From Cristatella mucedo (taxonomy: Eukaryota > Bryozoa > Phylactolaemata > Cristatellidae), in assembly GCA_009760855.2 (NCBI GenBank), contig WPIO01000062.1, positions 2,463,715 through 2,527,714 of the forward strand: a DNA stretch of 64,000 nt. Direction: 5' to 3'. Position 1 is the stretch's first letter; the number at the start of each line of letters is the position of its first letter. The position numbers were made by a program, and so were the translations under genes. The notes beneath the pieces were generated by a model. That model worked only from the letters and a program-made list of their open reading frames with translations. It ran no database searches and was not told the origin of the DNA. Below, in pieces: positions 62,990 to 64,000 of the stretch.

Positions 62990-64000
62990 TTTCCTCCAAT
63001 GAGACTTCTGTAAGACCGAATTCTCACGTCGTTCTGAAGCACACCCTAATTCCAATACTTGTCCCTAATGTTAGGATTGAGATGCAGCAGCCAGATGGCG
63101 GTCCGAATACCATGATTCTGCCACCACCTGATTTTACAGTGTGCAGCAGGCAGTGTGCAAAGTGCTTATCACTTTCTCTTTGGCTGACCTAAAGGTGGCT
63201 TTTGTTGCTCAAAAAAAGTGTTAAAATATATGCTCTTGCCATTACAATTGAATGCGCACCACTTTTGAACCATCCATAGGCTTAGCATTTAGCCCATTTC
63301 AGCCTGCCGACTTCAAACTGCTTTTCTCAGCTGCAGGGCCATCTTTGCCAGTCGCTGCCCGATGCTCGAACTGGCCAGTCGACGACTTGCCATTTGCTGA
63401 TTAACTGCCGTCCTCGTGGAGGCTTTCAGTACCCTTGAAAGCCAGTCGGCTGGCTTTCCTTGGGGACAGGGCCGTGTTTCGTCTGTGAAATGTTCTTGGG
63501 CTGTTGCTAGTCGTTCAAGGCCCTACGATGCACCCGTCTTAGGCTTGAACCCCACAAGCAGTTTCACACTGCTCATTCCAAGGATACGTGCGATCACACT
63601 ATTTCTACTTTCTAGTTTGCAAAGTTCTAGCAACGTCCTCGGTCTTACCCGGGGAGATACGGTGCTAGCTCTTCACGACCTATGTCGTGGGTTCGAGTCG
63701 TGCAGTGGGCGATTCTTTATTGCCCTCTGCAAATGGTGGCAGTGGTAGCTGTTTAAGGCTCTTATGTAGCTATATAAGCTATATAAAAAAAGGCTGTTAA
63801 ATCAGCTCATTTTTGAGGAAGTGTAAAACAGCCTTAGCTACTTCCCAAGATGGCCACGAGGGAAGTTACTTTGGAATAGTTGAAATCTGCCATGCTCCTT
63901 CCCATAAAAATGTATGCAATGACGTCTATTGTTTATTCTTTAAAAAAACGTCTTTAGTTTTAAGAACATTGTTGCTAGTTCGATTTAATTGCTAGATTGC
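62990..64000 (+). repeat. repeat family U, copy 3 (runs off the right end)
   Basis: 62,990-63,380 matches 29,900-30,260; 63,379 onward matches 59,337-59,956. Confidence 0.85.

Overview
The window looks like one piece of a repeat-rich metazoan nuclear genome, most likely a marine or other aquatic invertebrate; the species cannot be named from the sequence. Genes are split by GT-AG introns, long (TA)n, (GT)n and (CA)n tracts are common, and most of the DNA is decayed non-LTR retrotransposon, SINE, solo LTR and MITE sequence. No bacterial operon, CRISPR array, rRNA gene or intact tRNA gene was found.

Left part (1-8,250, minus strand): the 5' end of an EML5/EML6-like (EMAP-like WD40) gene. Three coding exons (8,250-8,054; 3,374-3,215; 308-210) join in phase and run off the left edge. 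The introns hold a duplicated 1-kb block, LINE 3' ends and microsatellites. A CpG-rich stretch (about 8,280-9,330) lies upstream of the start codon.

Middle-left (9.3-30 kb): a mobile-element graveyard. It holds a nested pair of LTRs (10,280-12,266 with 10,413-11,153 inside), more copies of the inner LTR (15,121 and 25,518), a TRAF-type MATH pseudogene on the minus strand (13,422-13,975), a decayed R2/NeSL-like reverse transcriptase (16.5-18.1 kb) next to an inverted ORF1-like copy (18.5-19.7 kb), and the longest L2/CR1-like LINE copy (about 19,935-22,530, minus).

Centre (30,818-41,253, plus strand): a TRAF3/TRAF5-like gene. Six clean exons encode the second half of a RING finger, five TRAF-type zinc fingers and a coiled coil, with matching splice phases. 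The expected C-terminal MATH domain is only present as a frameshifted two-exon remnant (40,735-41,253), while an alternative final exon (39,542-39,737) ends in a stop without a MATH domain. The first half of the RING was not located.

Right part (41-64 kb): repeats again. It contains a 242-bp solo LTR with 5-bp target duplication, a back-to-back pair of solo LTRs, a 392-bp hAT-type MITE with an 8-bp target duplication, a 2-kb internally deleted Gypsy (mag-like) element with gag, zinc-knuckle and integrase-tail remnants, more LINE 3' ends, tRNA-derived SINEs and a near-identical 0.62-kb direct duplication (59,337 and 63,379).

Several repeat families occur both with and without a later insertion inside this same window, so some insertions are proven by paralogous empty sites. 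Two SINE families are visible; one carries a 3' tail closely resembling the local LINE tail and ends in (TA)n tracts.
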